Of a stretch of DNA of 19,325 bases, positions 7,641-16,469 are shown in pieces. The position numbers were made by a program, and so were the translations under genes. How positions within the stretch are numbered: position 1 is the stretch's first letter; each line of letters opens with the position of its first letter. Source of the DNA: an uncultured Rhodanobacteraceae bacterium (lineage in GTDB: Bacteria > Pseudomonadota > Gammaproteobacteria > Xanthomonadales > Ahniellaceae); assembly GCA_937873105.1 (NCBI GenBank), contig CALMWD010000329.1:1-19325 (forward strand). Reading direction: 5' to 3'. The notes under the pieces are model-generated. The model had not been told where the DNA came from, did not search any database, and saw only the letters and a program-made list of their open reading frames with translations.

Positions 7641-8127
7641 ATGCACGCGCCCGTCAGGAACACCATCTGCCTCTGGTACGACCGCGAGGCTGAAGCGGCC
7701 GCGCGCTTCTACGCCGCGACCTTTCCCGACTCGTCGGTCGGCGCCGTGTTCCGCGCGCCCGCGGACTATCCGTCCGGCCGCAAGGGCGACGTGCTGACCG
7801 TCGAATTCACCGTGCTCGGCATCCCGTGCCTGGGGCTCAACGGCGGGCCGGCGTTCAGGCACAGCGAGGCGTTCTCGTTCCAGGTCGCCACGGCCGACCA
7901 GGCCGAAACGGATCGGTACTGGAACGCGATCGTCGGAAACGGCGGCCAGGAGAGCGCCTGCGGCTGGTGCAAGGACCGCTGGGGCCTGAACTGGCAGATC
8001 ACGCCCATCGTGTTGACGCAGGCCATCGCCCATCCCGATCCCGCGGTCGCGGGCCGCGCCTTCGCGGCGCATGATGACCATGCGCAAGATCGATGTCGCC
8101 GCGATCGAGGCGGCGGTGCGCGGTTGA
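7641..8127 (+). CDS. PhnB-like VOC family protein (3-demethylubiquinone methyltransferase-like fold), frameshifted near 3' end
   Basis: The gene starts one base after the previous stop. The translation [20 protein letters not shown], then [15 protein letters not shown], is the standard PhnB-like (PF06983-type) VOC protein. After AGRAFAA, at about 8069, the reading frame leaves the family. Skipping one base (C at 8070) restores the expected ending [18 protein letters not shown] and a stop at 8125-8127, giving 161 residues, the usual length. Read literally, the frame instead continues without a stop to 8429, giving a 262-residue fusion to the downstream YdeI/OmdA protein. A one-base insertion, either natural or a sequencing error, is the simplest explanation. 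A real fusion is less likely because the intervening stretch is Arg/Gly-rich and unlike either family. Enzymatic function is unknown. Confidence 0.8.
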
Positions 8128-8177
8128 TTCGCGCCCCGGCCCGGATCAGCATCGCGGCGGTCGACCGAGGACCTGGC

Positions 8178-8429
8178 ATGGGCGCTCCCGAACTCGAACA
8201 CGGCACGGTCCATGCGTTGCCGGAGGATTTCCGCGCGGCGATCGCGGCGGATGCTGTCGCGACCGAGGTCTGGCGCGACATCACGCCGCTGGCGCGCAAC
8301 GAATGGATCTGCTGGGTGACCTCGCCCAAGAAGGAAGAAACCCGGCGCAAACGCATCGACGTCGGCATCGACAAGATGCGCTCGGGCCTGCGCCGCCCCT
8401 GTTGCTGGCCGGGCTGTCCGCATCGCTGA
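8178..8429 (+). CDS. Short YdeI/OmpD-associated (OmdA) family protein
   Basis: This 83-residue protein shows the YdeI/OmdA pattern: [12 protein letters not shown], then [24 protein letters not shown], and the Cys-rich ending [12 protein letters not shown] that I recognise from short members of this family. The ATG at 8178 has GAGGA six bases upstream, supporting an independent start. Its frame is also continuous with the PhnB-like gene's literal frame because of the base at 8070 (see that entry). YdeI relatives are linked in the literature to bacteriocin or antimicrobial-peptide tolerance, but the biochemical role is unknown. The CC..GC cluster near the C-terminus could bind metal, which is inference only. 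Confidence 0.72.
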   Translation: MGAPELEHGTVHALPEDFRAAIAADAVATEVWRDITPLARNEWICWVTSPKKEETRRKRIDVGIDKMRSGLRRPCCWPGCPHR

Positions 8430-8482
8430 TGGCGGCCGGGCGCGGCGCCTGCGCGCCGTGCGATGTGCCCGTCCCCGGGCTC

Positions 8483-8491
8483 TGCGACAAT
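8483..8491 (+). promoter_or_regulatory. Possible extended -10 (TGC-GACAAT) for uvrB
   Basis: TGC followed by GACAAT resembles an extended -10 element and ends six bases before the uvrB ATG. If used, transcription would start at or next to the A of the start codon, giving a leaderless mRNA. No Shine-Dalgarno-like GGAG precedes this ATG, which fits. No LexA-box-like CTG-N10-CAG is visible in the 68 bases upstream of uvrB. Confidence 0.3.
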
Positions 8492-8497
8492 GCCCGG

Positions 8498-10540
<2,043 letters not shown>

Positions 10541-10618
10541 GCAGGTTTGGACGCGCACCATGCCCTTGTCGAGCGACCGGGTGCTGCGCCAGAGTGGGCG
10601 CGTTCTTCCGGAGTCTCC

Positions 10619-12409
10619 ATGAGCGCCAGCCCGCTGATCGATCGTCGCCACCTCGAGTTCGCCCTGTACGACCTGCTCGACATCGAGCGACTCATGCGTT
10701 ACCCGCGATTCGCCGAACACGGGCGCGAGACCTTCGACGCGACCATCGACCTGGCGAACCGCATCGCGGTCGAGAAGTTCCTGCCGCACAACCGCAAGTC
10801 CGATCTGAACGAACCGCACCTGGTCGACGGCCGCGTGCAGCTGATCCCGGAGATCGGCGAAGCGCTGCGCGCCTACAACGAGGCCGGGTTCACCGCCGTC
10901 ATGGCCGATGTCGACGACGGCGGCCTGCAATTGCCCTTCGTGATCGCGACCGCCTGCGATGCGCTGTTCGCCGCGGCCAATCTCGGCACCTCCGCCTATC
11001 CGGCGCTGGCGCGCGCCGCCGCGAACCTGCTCGATGCCCATGCCAGCGTCGACCAGAAGCGCCGCTACATGCGGCCCATCCTCGAAGGCCGCTGGTTCGG
11101 CACCATGTGCCTGTCGGAACCGCAGGCCGGCAGTTCGCTCGCCGACATCGCGACGACGGCCACGCCGCAGCCCGACGGCACCTACAAGATCAGCGGCGCC
11201 AAGATGTGGATCAGCGCCGGCGAACACGAGCTCGGCGCGAACATCGTGCATCTGGTGCTGGCGAAGATCGTCGGCGCGCCGGCCGGCGTGCGCGGCATCA
11301 GCCTGTTCATCGTGCCGCGCTACAAGGTCGCGGCCGACGGGTCGGTCGGGACCTCGAACGACGTGCGCCTGGCCGGCCTGAACCACAAGATGGGCCAGCG
11401 CGGCAGCGTCAATACCTTCCTGAAGTTCGGCGAACAGGACGATTGCATCGGCGAGCTCGTCGGCCAGCCGCACCACGGCCTCGGCTACATGTTCCACATG
11501 ATGAACGAGGAACGCATCGGCGTCGGCGTCGGCGCGGTGCAGCAGGGCAGCGCGGGTTATCTGTATGCGCTGAACTACGCGCGCGAACGCCGCCAGGGTC
11601 GCCACCCCGACCAGAAGGACGCGAGCACGCCGCCGCTGCCGATCATCGAGCACGCCGACGTGCGGCGCATGCTGCTGTGGCAGAAATGCGTGGTCGAAGC
11701 CGGGCAGTTGTTGTGCCTGTACGCGGCCTTGCAGGTCGATCGCGCGCATGACCCCGACCCGGCCGTGCAACGCGACGCGGCCCTGCTGCTCGACCTGCTC
11801 ACGCCGATCGTGAAGTCCTGGGGCTCGGATTCGTCGTTGAAGGCGAACGAACTCGCGATCCAGGTGCTCGGCGGCTACGGCTACACGCGCGAGTATCCGG
11901 TCGAGCAGTTCTATCGCGACAACCGCATCAACCCGATCCACGAGGGCACCAACGGCATCCAGGCGCTGGACCTGCTGGGCCGCAAGGTCATGCAGCAGGA
12001 GGGTGCGGCACTGAAGCTGTTGTTCGCGGCGATGTCGGACACCTGCCTGCGCGCCGGCGACGACGCCGAGCTGCGAGTCCATGCGCAGCAGTTGCAGCAG
12101 GGCATGCGCCGCGTCGGCGAGGTCACGCGGGTCGCGGCGCAACGCATGGCTGCCGGTGAAGCGCGCGACGTGCTCGCCAATGCGACGCACTACATGACCG
12201 CGTTCTCGACCTTGACCGTGGCCTGGTTGTGGCTGTGGATGGCCGAAGCGGCGAGCCGCAACCTCGCGCTCGACGAGGACTTCCGCGCCGGCAAGCGCCA
12301 GGCCTGCCGCTTCTGGTTCGCGACCGAATTCGCCCAGGTCGAACACGCGGCACGCCTGGTCGGCGAAGTCGACCGCAGCGCGCTGGACATGCGGCCCGGC
12401 TGGTTTTGA
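10619..12409 (+). CDS. Acyl-CoA dehydrogenase, long form with extra C-terminal domain
   Basis: This FAD flavoprotein oxidises acyl-CoA to trans-2-enoyl-CoA. It has 596 residues, about 200 longer than classical acyl-CoA dehydrogenases, matching the FadE5/DmdC-like subgroup with an acetyl-CoA-dehydrogenase-like C-terminal domain. Signature segments are MCLSEPQAGSSLADI and KMWISAGEHEL in the middle domain, then QVLGGYGYTREYPVEQFYRD and HEGTNGIQALDLLGRK. Glu442 in HEGTNG aligns with the catalytic base. The last 120 or so residues are helical, ending FAQVEHAARLVGEVD. The ATG at 10619 has GGAG five bases upstream. An in-frame ATG at 10547 would add 24 unrelated residues. It lies 78 bases after uvrB without a clear promoter or terminator. 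Substrate chain length cannot be told. Confidence 0.93.
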   Translation: MSASPLIDRRHLEFALYDLLDIERLMRYPRFAEHGRETFDATIDLANRIAVEKFLPHNRKSDLNEPHLVDGRVQLIPEIGEALRAYNEAGFTAVMADVDDGGLQLPFVIATACDALFAAANLGTSAYPALARAAANLLDAHASVDQKRRYMRPILEGRWFGTMCLSEPQAGSSLADIATTATPQPDGTYKISGAKMWISAGEHELGANIVHLVLAKIVGAPAGVRGISLFIVPRYKVAADGSVGTSNDVRLAGLNHKMGQRGSVNTFLKFGEQDDCIGELVGQPHHGLGYMFHMMNEERIGVGVGAVQQGSAGYLYALNYARERRQGRHPDQKDASTPPLPIIEHADVRRMLLWQKCVVEAGQLLCLYAALQVDRAHDPDPAVQRDAALLLDLLTPIVKSWGSDSSLKANELAIQVLGGYGYTREYPVEQFYRDNRINPIHEGTNGIQALDLLGRKVMQQEGAALKLLFAAMSDTCLRAGDDAELRVHAQQLQQGMRRVGEVTRVAAQRMAAGEARDVLANATHYMTAFSTLTVAWLWLWMAEAASRNLALDEDFRAGKRQACRFWFATEFAQVEHAARLVGEVDRSALDMRPGWF

Positions 12410-12448
12410 GTCCTCCTTGACGATATGGCCCATGCCCGGGAGTTCAGC

Positions 12449-13963
12449 ATGAACAAGTTCGTTCCATGCGTGTTCGCAGCGAGCGTGTGCCTGGTCGGCT
12501 GTGCCGCAGAACGCGCGCAGACACGTCCGCACGACATCGCCCAATCGGTCCGGGATGAACCTGAGGCGATCGGCTGCGTCGATACGGAAGGCGCCAGGTC
12601 GCGTCGCGAAGCCGTCCTCACGCAGTTGCTGCCGAATGTCGTGTTCGAGGGTGAAACGCCGTCGACCGACCTCGTGGCGCGCATGGCCGCGCATCGTGTG
12701 CCGGCGGTGTCGGTCGCGGTGATTCGCGACGGTAGGCTCGACTGGAGCGCGGCGTTCGGAAGCGCCCGCCCCGACGCGACCCCGGTCGGTTGCGCCCATG
12801 TGTTCCAGGCCGGCTCGATCGCCAAACCGGTGACCGTGCTCGCGGCATTGCGTATGGCTGCACAGGGACTCATCGATCTCGATGCCGACATCGAGCACTC
12901 GCTCGAACGATTCCATATGCCGGAGGGACAGCAATCGACGGCCCATCCGGTCACCCTGCGCAATCTGTTCATGCACACTGCCGGCGTCACTCCCGGCGGC
13001 TACGAAGGTTATGCCCGCGGCGACGTCTTGCCGAGCGACGTGCAGACGCTTCGCGGCGAAGCGCCGAGCAACGCGCGCAAGATCGAAGTGCTCGCGACGC
13101 CAGACGCTGCCCTGGTCTATTCCGGTGCCGGCTACACGCTGGCTGAAGTTGCGCTCGAAGACCTGTTCGACCAGCCGTTCGACCGCCTGATGCGGGACTG
13201 GATCCTGAAGCCCGCCGGCATGACCCATGCCGAGTTCGCCGTGCCGCTGCCTGAGACGCGCTGGGACGAGGTTGCGCACGGCTTCGATGCCACGGGGAAC
13301 GAGATCGCGGGCGGCTGGCGCGTTCACCCGGAGCAGGCAGCGGCCGGCCTGTGGGCGACTGCGATCGATCTGGCGCATTGGCTGCTCGAGATGCATCGCG
13401 GCCAGCGCGGCGACAGTGCAGTGTTCAGCGCCGGCAGCATGCGCGAACTGATGGCGCGTCCATTCGATGGACATGCGTACGGGTTTCGCCTGGTCGGCGA
13501 GGGCGACCAGGTGTTCCTGACACACAATGGCGGCACGGCTGGTTATCGCGCCAGCGTGATCCTGAATCTGGCCAGTGGCGACGGCGCGGTCTTCCTCAGC
13601 AATTCCGACAACGGCATCGACCTCGCGCGCGAATTCTTCGCTGCCTTGGCACGTGCCAACGACTGGCCGGTGTTCCGCGAGCGACGCGTGACCCGCCGCC
13701 CCGTCCGCCTGGAAGAACTCGCAGCCCTGACCGGCGACTACGCCTTCGACGAGCAGGGCTGGAAGGTGTCGGTGACGATCGATGGCGGCGTGCTCACCCT
13801 GGTCTTCCCGAATGGCGACCGCTATGCGATGAGCGCGATCGCCGGCGACGGACTCGACTTCATCCACGCAGCGACCGGCGTGCAAACCCGCTTCGGCGGC
13901 GACGACCGCCATCGCGAGATCGAGTTGTACGAGCAAACGGGACGGCGCATCGCCACGAAATGA
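12449..13963 (+). CDS. Lipoprotein serine hydrolase, class C beta-lactamase/PBP-like
   Basis: The 504-residue product begins with a lipoprotein signal peptide (lipobox LVGC). The serine hydrolase domain shows motif 1 SxxK as SIAK (Ser123-Lys126) within FQAGSIAKPVTVLAAL. Motif 2 is YSG (224-226) where YSN or YxN is usual. Motif 3 is HNGG (359-362) in place of KTG/HTG. The fold is that of class C beta-lactamases, D,D-peptidases and esterases. A C-terminal beta-rich domain (about 410-504, ALTGDYAFDEQGWKVSV onward) resembles the lipocalin-like extension found on many such proteins. The ATG at 12449 has GGGAG six bases upstream and starts the signal peptide cleanly. ATG at 12425 is an unlikely alternative. 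Substrate is unknown: peptidoglycan peptide, ester or lactam are all possible. Confidence 0.88.
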   Translation: MNKFVPCVFAASVCLVGCAAERAQTRPHDIAQSVRDEPEAIGCVDTEGARSRREAVLTQLLPNVVFEGETPSTDLVARMAAHRVPAVSVAVIRDGRLDWSAAFGSARPDATPVGCAHVFQAGSIAKPVTVLAALRMAAQGLIDLDADIEHSLERFHMPEGQQSTAHPVTLRNLFMHTAGVTPGGYEGYARGDVLPSDVQTLRGEAPSNARKIEVLATPDAALVYSGAGYTLAEVALEDLFDQPFDRLMRDWILKPAGMTHAEFAVPLPETRWDEVAHGFDATGNEIAGGWRVHPEQAAAGLWATAIDLAHWLLEMHRGQRGDSAVFSAGSMRELMARPFDGHAYGFRLVGEGDQVFLTHNGGTAGYRASVILNLASGDGAVFLSNSDNGIDLAREFFAALARANDWPVFRERRVTRRPVRLEELAALTGDYAFDEQGWKVSVTIDGGVLTLVFPNGDRYAMSAIAGDGLDFIHAATGVQTRFGGDDRHREIELYEQTGRRIATK

Positions 13964-13968
13964 CCGTA

Positions 13969-13991
13969 CATCGGGCGCGCCGTCGCCGATG
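13969..13991. repeat. Short inverted repeat between convergent genes
   Basis: CATCGG (13969-13974) pairs with CCGATG (13986-13991) around an 11-base loop, within the 36 bases between two converging stop codons. It could act as a weak bidirectional terminator, but no T-tract follows on either strand. Confidence 0.3.
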
Positions 13992-13999
13992 ACGGGGCG

Positions 14000-14458
14000 T
14001 TATTGGCCTGGCGCGGCCGGGCAGGGCACGGACTGGAAGACCTCGCGCCCGTCGATGGTGCAGCGATACACCGTCGGCTTCCTCGACGCGGGCGGGGTGG
14101 CCGGGGCGGACTCGGCGCCGCGTTCGACCTCGGGTTGGCGTTCGAGCATGATCTCGAAGCTCGGTCGGCCGTTGCCGTCGAGCATCACTTGAAGCAGCTC
14201 GGTCTTGTGGAAGCGGCCGGAGGTCTCGAGCGCGCGCAGGTAGGTGCTGATGGTGGCGTTGCGGTCGGCGCGGCCCGCGATCAGGAATTTCTTGTCCGAA
14301 CCGTTGACGAACGCGACGCGGTCCACGGTCAACGTGGCCGGGGCGAGTTGCTTCAGTGCCCGCTCGACATCGGCCGGCGCGGGTTCGCCGGCGAGCGCGA
14401 CGGCGCCGCACAGACTCAGGACGAGCCCGGCAAGAAACGAACGGAAGATGGTGATCAT
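14000..14458 (-). CDS. Small secreted protein with PilN-like domain and DUF4124-like tail
   Basis: This 152-residue protein has a Sec signal peptide (cleavage probably after ALA at 21-23). Residues 31-108 look like the periplasmic ferredoxin-like domain of PilN, the type IV pilus inner-membrane assembly protein: LAPATLTVDRVAFVNG, then FLIAGRADRNATISTYLRALETSGRF and a final strand. PilN's cytoplasmic and membrane parts are absent, and no pilus gene is nearby. After a Pro/Ala linker, residues 129-146 (TVYRCTIDGREVFQSVPC) resemble the short DUF4124 beta unit with two cysteines. GGAG lies five bases before the ATG. The start codon overlaps, as ATGA, the end of the conceptual full-length NADH dehydrogenase frame, so it belongs to that operon. 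Function is unknown. The domain reading is by pattern recognition. Confidence 0.72.
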   Translation of the reverse strand: MITIFRSFLAGLVLSLCGAVALAGEPAPADVERALKQLAPATLTVDRVAFVNGSDKKFLIAGRADRNATISTYLRALETSGRFHKTELLQVMLDGNGRPSFEIMLERQPEVERGAESAPATPPASRKPTVYRCTIDGREVFQSVPCPAAPGQ

Positions 14459-14541
14459 GCGGGCTCCGATGGCGTGGGTTGGTCGCGGGCTTGGCCGAGG
14501 ATGATGCGGGCGTGGCGCTGGTAGGTCCAGTAGGCCCAGGC
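14455..14541 (-). other. Stranded 3' tail of the NADH dehydrogenase frame beyond an in-frame TGA
   Basis: Reading on past the TGA at 14544-14542 in the same frame gives AWAYWTYQRHARIILG and 12 more residues, ending in a stop at 14457-14455 that overlaps the next gene's ATG. NDH-2 proteins normally end with a segment like NWAWAYxTYQR. This is therefore the genuine C-terminus of the gene, separated by a Trp (TGG) to TGA change. Confidence 0.75.
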
Positions 14542-15735
14542 TCAGTTCACCAGCACGATCAGGCGATTGCGGAATCCGATCAGGAAGAACACGTGGGCGG
14601 CCAGCCAGAACCACCAGGCCAGCAGTCCGGACAGGCGCAGTCCGTGCAGGTCGACGACCGCGGCCATGCGGCCGATGGTGGCGAGGTTGCCGAAGTCGCG
14701 GTAACGAAACGTCGTTGCCGGTCGTTGCGCGACCCGCGCGCGAACGGCGGCGGCGACGTGACGACCCATCTGCTTGGCGGCGGGCGCCACGCCGGGCACG
14801 GGTTTGCCGTCCTGTTGCACGCTGGCGAGGTCGCCGGCGATGAAGATCTCGGGGTGGCCGGGCACGCTGAGGTCGGGTTCGACGATCACGCGCCCGGCGC
14901 GGTCGCGCGGCGCATCGAGCAGGGCACCGAGCGGCGAGGCCGCGACGCCGGCCGCCCACAACACGGTGCGGGCCGCGTGGGCCTGTTCGCCGATGCGATA
15001 GCCGCGATCATCGATGGCCGCGACCGCTTGTCCGGTGACGACCTCGACGCCGAGCCGTTCGAGTTGCCGTCGTGCCGCCTCCGACAACGATTCCGGAAAG
15101 CTCGACAACACGCGCGGTCCGGCCTCGATCAGGCGGATGCGCGCCGACGACGGATCGATGCGGCGGAATTCGCGCTTCAAGGTGTGGCGCGCGATCTCGG
15201 CCAGGGTGCCGGCGAGTTCGACCCCGGTCGGTCCGCCGCCGATGACCGCGACATGCAGCCAGGCGGCACGTTCCTCGGGATCATCCGTCGCCTCGGCCCG
15301 TTCGAAGGCGTAGAGGATGCGGCGACGCATTTCCAGCGCGTCGTCGAGCGTCTTCAGTCCCGGCGCGTGCGATTCCCAGGCGTCGTGGCCGAAATAGGCA
15401 TGGCGTGCGCCGCTGGCGAGCAGAAGGTAGTCGTAGCCGAGCCGGCCGCCATCGGCCAAGGCCAGCGAACGTGCGGCCGGATCGAGGCCGACCACGTCGC
15501 CAAGGCGCACTTCGACGTTGCGCTGTCCGCGCAGGATGTGCCGCAGCGGCGCGGCGATGTCCGGCGACGACAGCCCTGCGGTCGCGACCTGGTACAGGAG
15601 CGGCTGGAACAGATGATGGTTGCAGCGGTCGACCAGGGTGATGCGCAACGGCGCCGAGGCCAGGCCGCGCGTGGCCCACAAGCCGGCGAAACCGCCGCCG
15701 ACGATGACGAGATGGGGGCGTGCCGGGTCGTCCAT
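14542..15735 (-). CDS. Type II NADH dehydrogenase (NDH-2)-like FAD oxidoreductase, with premature TGA
   Basis: This membrane-associated flavoprotein passes electrons from NADH to quinone without proton pumping. The 397 residues include the FAD-binding motif VIVGGGFAGLWA (10-21), the NDH-2 hallmark HHLFQPLLYQVATAGL (40-55), the NADH-binding VIGGGPTGVELAGTL (164-178), the second FAD motif FIAGDLA (298-304) and a hydrophobic C-terminal region LLAWWFWLAAHVFFLIGFRNR for membrane contact. The frame stops at VLVN with TGA, where family members have Trp followed by an AW-Y-TYQR tail. Reading through gives 426 residues, the normal length (E. coli Ndh 434), and an ATGA overlap with the next gene. It may be a true truncation, a sequencing error or a readthrough site. 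The truncated form keeps all cofactor sites but loses part of the membrane-binding end. The bpt stop lies two bases upstream of its ATG. Confidence 0.9.
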   Translation of the reverse strand: MDDPARPHLVIVGGGFAGLWATRGLASAPLRITLVDRCNHHLFQPLLYQVATAGLSSPDIAAPLRHILRGQRNVEVRLGDVVGLDPAARSLALADGGRLGYDYLLLASGARHAYFGHDAWESHAPGLKTLDDALEMRRRILYAFERAEATDDPEERAAWLHVAVIGGGPTGVELAGTLAEIARHTLKREFRRIDPSSARIRLIEAGPRVLSSFPESLSEAARRQLERLGVEVVTGQAVAAIDDRGYRIGEQAHAARTVLWAAGVAASPLGALLDAPRDRAGRVIVEPDLSVPGHPEIFIAGDLASVQQDGKPVPGVAPAAKQMGRHVAAAVRARVAQRPATTFRYRDFGNLATIGRMAAVVDLHGLRLSGLLAWWFWLAAHVFFLIGFRNRLIVLVN

Positions 15736-15737
15736 GA

Positions 15738-16469
15738 TCAGTCTGCGTCTCCGTCATCCGCGAGCGGGCGCCGCCAACGGCCGCCCTGCAGCAGCTCCAG
15801 CGGCTGGTACTGCTGCTTGTAGCCCATCTTGGCATGGCCCTCGATCCAGTAGCCGAGATAGACATGCGGCAGGGACAGGCGCTTCGCCCAGGCGATCTGT
15901 TGCAGGATGCCGAACACGCCGAGGCTGCGGTCGGCCAGGTCCGGGTCGAAGAAGGTATAGACGGCGCTCAGGCCGATCGGGGTGACGTCGGTGACGGCAC
16001 AGGCGACCAGGCGTTCGCCCTCGCGCACGCACAGGAAACGCGTGTCGCACCAGCGCGCCTGCAGGACCTGCTCGAAATCGGCGGCGCCGGCGCCCTCCAT
16101 GCCGCCGCCGGCATGGCGCGAACCGAGATAACGCGGGGCCAGGGCCAGGCGCTCGTCGTTGCAGTAGGGCGGTTCGATGCTGACGCGCAGCGATGCGTTG
16201 CGCTTGAGGCAGCGGCGCTGGCTGCGGTTCGGCGCGAAGGCGGCGACGTCGATGCGGCTCGACACGCAGGCGCTGCAGCCGTCGCAGTCCGGGCGGTAGA
16301 CGCGCGGACCGGAGCGCCGGAACCCGGCGCCGAGCGCATTCGGGAACACGTACTTGAGGTCCGGGGATTCGGGGTCGAGCACGACATCGCGCGCGAGACG
16401 GTCGCGGTAGTAGCCGCAGGGATGTTCGCTGGTGCGGTAAAGCTTGATGCTGATTTCGCGGGCGCTCAT
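15738..16469 (-). CDS. bpt: Aspartate/glutamate leucyltransferase (Bpt), ATE family
   Basis: Bpt transfers leucine from Leu-tRNA to proteins with N-terminal Asp or Glu, marking them for the ClpS/ClpAP N-degron pathway in the cytoplasm. The 243-residue protein matches the bacterial length. Visible features are HPCGYY with Cys18, the Cys-rich RPDCDGCSACVSSRI (Cys62, Cys65, Cys68) of the N-terminal ATE domain, CLKRN, and in the C-terminal GNAT-like domain YTFFDPDL, SLGVFGILQQI, YLGYWIEGHAKMGYK and the YQPLE end. These distinguish it from eukaryote-like ATE1 enzymes. Whether leucine or arginine is the donor cannot be proved from the sequence, but this short bacterial class is Bpt. Its ATG overlaps the stop of the upstream secreted-protein gene by four bases, so expression is probably coupled. 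Confidence 0.95.
   Translation of the reverse strand: MSAREISIKLYRTSEHPCGYYRDRLARDVVLDPESPDLKYVFPNALGAGFRRSGPRVYRPDCDGCSACVSSRIDVAAFAPNRSQRRCLKRNASLRVSIEPPYCNDERLALAPRYLGSRHAGGGMEGAGAADFEQVLQARWCDTRFLCVREGERLVACAVTDVTPIGLSAVYTFFDPDLADRSLGVFGILQQIAWAKRLSLPHVYLGYWIEGHAKMGYKQQYQPLELLQGGRWRRPLADDGDAD

Noticed and set aside
7641..8429. A genuine 262-residue VOC-YdeI fusion protein.
   Set aside because: The expected family C-terminus of the VOC protein is present in the adjacent frame with its own stop, and the YdeI part has its own start and ribosome binding site. A frameshift explains the fused frame better.
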